This document shows positions 13,803 to 15,678 of a stretch of DNA of 15,678 bases, in pieces. The DNA lies in the NCBI GenBank assembly GCA_002331465.1, contig DCYM01000188.1:1-15678 (forward strand). Reading direction: 5' to 3'. Made by a program: the position numbers and the translations under genes. Source of the DNA: Candidatus Neomicrothrix sp. UBA2110 (GTDB taxonomy: Bacteria; Actinomycetota; Acidimicrobiia; Acidimicrobiales; Poriferisodalaceae). The number at the start of each line of letters is the position of its first letter. Positions within the stretch are counted from its first letter, which is position 1. The notes below the pieces were generated by a model. It did not search any database and had not been told where the DNA came from. It was given only the letters and a program-made list of their open reading frames with translations.

Positions 13803-14936
13803 GTGAGGATCGGAATTGTCTCGCCCTACAGTCTCACCAGTCCGGGAGGCGTCCAGACTCAAGTTCTCGGATTAGGTAGAGCCCTGGGTCGCCTTGGGCA
13901 TCGGGTACGAATTTTAGGTCCGTGTGATGGAGCCCCTCCCGAACCCGGAGTGACTCCTTTAGGCGCGAGCATCCCAACATTTGCTAACGGATCGGTCGCA
14001 CCGATAGCTCCCGATCTAGCTTGCACTCTTCGGACGATTCGTGCTCTACGCGACGAAGAATTTGATGTCATACATATCCACGAACCGATCTGTCCGGGAC
14101 CTTGTCAAACGGCATTATTTCTCCGAAACGCACCGATCGTGGGGACCTGGCACGCCGCTGGAGGCAGCAAGGCCTACCTCACGCCAGGTGTTCACTGGCT
14201 TGCCAGTCGAATGAATGTTCGGGTAGCGGTCTCCAAAGAAGCGAGCGATATGGCGAGCGACGCCCTCGGAGGTGACTACGAGGTGACCTTCAATGGCATC
14301 GAGATCGAAAGCTTCGACAACTCGTCAGCGAAGCACACCTCAGGTCCAACGATCGCATATCTAGGGCGTCACGAACCGCGCAAAGGTTTAGAGGTGCTAC
14401 TTCAATCAGTCGTGTCAATGCCAGAGAAAGTAACGCTGTGGGTTATGTCCGACGGCCCTCAAACCGAAGAACTGCGTTCACGGTATGGCTCTGACGAGCG
14501 GGTGAAGTGGTTGGGAGCGGTAAGCGATGAAGAGAAAATATCGAGATTGAAGGGGGCTGATGTCTTTTGCGTGCCTTCTCTCCGAGGGGAGAGCTTCGGA
14601 ATTGTGCTTCTCGAAGGAATGGCGTCGGGCACGCCGGTAGTAGCGAGTGACCTGCCGGGCTATCGCAATGTTGCTAAAGGAGGCGACGAGGCATATTTGG
14701 TTGCACCTGGCGATGTTCAAACGCTGAGTTCAGGGTTGAGACGTGTGCTCGAAGACAAGCAACTAGCAAGTCAACTGTCGCAAGCAGGGTTGAGCCGAGC
14801 AGCAGAGTTCTCGATGGCTCGACTTGCTGAGATTTATGTTGAGTTGTATCAGCGCGCGATCGAAATCGAACTCAAAGATCCCGAAAGAGGTGGTTGGCGC
14901 GAAGAGTTGAGTCGGATGATCGGCCACTTGAGATGA
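13803..14936 (+). CDS. pimA: PimA-type phosphatidylinositol alpha-mannosyltransferase (GT4)
   Basis: A 377-residue GT-B, GT4-family glycosyltransferase. The N-terminal domain has RIGIVSPYSLTSPGGVQTQV with Gly16 as in mycobacterial PimA, NGSV (62-65), HIHEP (91-95) and His117 in GTWHAAGG, matching the catalytic-site His118. The C-terminal donor domain has LGRHEPRKG (Arg189, Lys194, matching Arg196 and Lys202) and the EX7E motif ESFGIVLLE (263-271), where Glu263 corresponds to PimA Glu274. It should transfer the first mannose from GDP-mannose to phosphatidylinositol at the cytoplasmic membrane face. I chose GTG 13803 because homology starts exactly there and the length then matches mycobacterial PimA (378). 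ATG 13773 is an alternative. The 55 bases before it hold no clear ribosome site. Confidence 0.92.
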   Translation: MRIGIVSPYSLTSPGGVQTQVLGLGRALGRLGHRVRILGPCDGAPPEPGVTPLGASIPTFANGSVAPIAPDLACTLRTIRALRDEEFDVIHIHEPICPGPCQTALFLRNAPIVGTWHAAGGSKAYLTPGVHWLASRMNVRVAVSKEASDMASDALGGDYEVTFNGIEIESFDNSSAKHTSGPTIAYLGRHEPRKGLEVLLQSVVSMPEKVTLWVMSDGPQTEELRSRYGSDERVKWLGAVSDEEKISRLKGADVFCVPSLRGESFGIVLLEGMASGTPVVASDLPGYRNVAKGGDEAYLVAPGDVQTLSSGLRRVLEDKQLASQLSQAGLSRAAEFSMARLAEIYVELYQRAIEIELKDPERGGWREELSRMIGHLR

Positions 14937-14972
14937 ACAGGCCGCTGTTTCCACCTCATTGAGGGGGTATCA

Positions 14973-15017
14973 ATGCCCCGCCGCTCGGACCTCTACACTG
15001 CGACTTCGAGCCACTGA
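14973..15017 (+). other. Possible 14-codon leader ORF under a hairpin between pimA and the M48-like gene
   Basis: ATG at 14973 is preceded at 5 bases by GAGGGGG (14961-14967), a stronger ribosome-site match than most annotated genes here, and opens a 14-codon frame ending at TGA 15015-15017. The same bases form a short GC hairpin (GGGG 14964-14967 with CCCC 14976-14979) that would cover both ribosome site and ATG. The downstream gene begins 25 bases later. The peptide has no attenuator-like residue run, so this may be chance. Confidence 0.15.
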
Positions 15018-15042
15018 CCGACATCGGAGATACGAAAAGCAA

Positions 15043-15678
15043 ATGGAGAACTGGAGCGATAGAAACCAACAGCGCGCAGTTCGACTTAGCATCATGTTTT
15101 GGTTATCGGTCCTGCTGACTTCTGTATTGGTATGCGCGGTTGGGCTGAGCGAACTCGTACCAATTTGGATATCAGTGCCAGCTGGCTTAGCAACCTTCGG
15201 CGCAGTTGCGTGGTCGTCTAAAGAAGCAGAGCGTCGGCTCATCGCAGGGTGCGGAGAAACTGAAGTAGCGACAGATAGCTACCCGCGGTTGGAGAATCTG
15301 GTCGACGCCTTATGTCTGACTACCGGTATCTCACCCCCTGAGGTTCGCGTACTTCGATCACCGGCGCGCAATATCGCCGCTGTTGGACGTCTGCCCCACA
15401 AATCAACGCTGCTAGTCACTACCGGACTTCTTGAGAACACCAGCCGTATAGAACTCGAGGCAGCGCTTGCTAATCGGATCGCTCAAATAGCGAATTATCG
15501 GGTGGCGGTGATCAGCACGACGTTAAGTACCTTTTGCTTAACCTTGGGGTCATCGCGCTTTCGAGTTCAACCTTTTCTCCTTTTGGACGTGGTAACGAGG
15601 GGCCGACTGACTAGCGATCTTGAGACCAGCAACGATTTCTATGGTGACTCAGCGGGAGTAGCGGTTACCCGATATCCA
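15043..15678 (+). CDS. M48 (HtpX-like) membrane protein with degenerate HEXXH site; 3' end outside window
   Basis: The frame from ATG 15043 is open to the window edge (212 codons). Two N-terminal membrane helices (about 16-34 and 38-57) are followed by a domain that tracks M48 peptidases: GISPPEVRVLRSPARNIAAVG, STLLVTTGLLENTSRIELEAAL, and DSAGVAVTRYP at the edge, matching the usual 'ADaaGvalTRyP' block. The zinc-binding HEXXH, expected right after LEAAL-A, reads Asn144-Arg-Ile-Ala-Gln148, so both metal-binding His and the catalytic Glu are lost. The third ligand (Glu in ExxAD) appears to be Asp198. It is therefore predicted not to be a working metalloprotease. It is transcribed in line with pimA after a 106-base gap; no strong ribosome site precedes the ATG. 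The C-terminal part is unseen. Confidence 0.75.
   Translation, partial: MENWSDRNQQRAVRLSIMFWLSVLLTSVLVCAVGLSELVPIWISVPAGLATFGAVAWSSKEAERRLIAGCGETEVATDSYPRLENLVDALCLTTGISPPEVRVLRSPARNIAAVGRLPHKSTLLVTTGLLENTSRIELEAALANRIAQIANYRVAVISTTLSTFCLTLGSSRFRVQPFLLLDVVTRGRLTSDLETSNDFYGDSAGVAVTRYP

Noticed and set aside
14964..14979. GGGG/CCCC hairpin considered as a terminator after pimA
   Set aside because: The stem is short and not followed by a T-run; it lies over a ribosome-site-like sequence instead.
1..15678. Search for CRISPR arrays, insertion sequences, attachment sites, tRNA or rRNA genes
   Set aside because: No direct-repeat array, transposase or integrase frame, tRNA-like cloverleaf or rRNA segment was seen; the window reads as ordinary chromosomal genes.

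Overview
This window most likely comes from a member of the Actinomycetota of moderate GC content, probably an acidimicrobial lineage (inference). The main reasons are a phosphatidylinositol mannoside (PIM) assembly cluster in the order HIT protein, membrane protein, PI-phosphate synthase, PatA-type acyltransferase, PimA-type mannosyltransferase (in M. tuberculosis: Rv2613c, pgsA1, Rv2611c, pimA); an InhA-like enoyl-ACP reductase; an F420:NADPH oxidoreductase; and a tandem CNNM/CorC-type pair like mycobacterial Rv1842c/Rv1841c. GTG starts are frequent and genes are tightly packed. I see no mobile element, CRISPR array, tRNA or rRNA, and no gene-free stretch over 300 bases.

Layout. 1-553 (+): C-terminal part of an acyl-CoA dehydrogenase. 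659-7187 (-): a compact six-gene leftward operon. In transcription order it encodes the two halves of a heterodimeric ABC exporter (5334-7187, 3391-5340), an orphan ABC ATPase (2570-3364), a SAM-dependent methyltransferase (1755-2561), an NTF2/SnoaL-like protein (1326-1742) and a hotdog-fold thioesterase (659-1333). A hairpin at 583-610 probably terminates it. 7243-9590 (+): two CNNM-type membrane proteins with CBS domains, joined by an ATGA overlap. 9618-10388 (-): the enoyl-ACP reductase, convergent with the CNNM pair and divergent from what follows. 10497-15678 (+): F420 reductase, HIT-family hydrolase, a two-helix membrane protein of unknown function, CDP-alcohol phosphatidyltransferase, PatA, PimA, and the N-terminal 212 residues of an M48-like membrane protein cut by the window edge.

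How it fits together. The right half is envelope-lipid biosynthesis. The reductase completes fatty-acid elongation. The CDP-alcohol transferase makes the phosphatidylinositol phosphate precursor, PimA adds the first mannose to PI, and PatA acylates the resulting PIM. The left operon looks like export plus small-molecule or lipid modification, but its substrate cannot be read from sequence.

The most unusual items are the M48-like protein, whose HEXXH site reads NRIAQ (a predicted pseudo-protease) directly after pimA; the asymmetric ABC exporter pair, with one consensus and one degenerate ATP site; an alanine at the InhA Ser94 position; and a two-helix protein of unknown function fused by a TGATG overlap to the PI-phosphate synthase. 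I did not find a clearly new multi-gene system. The pseudo-protease is the best candidate for follow-up.
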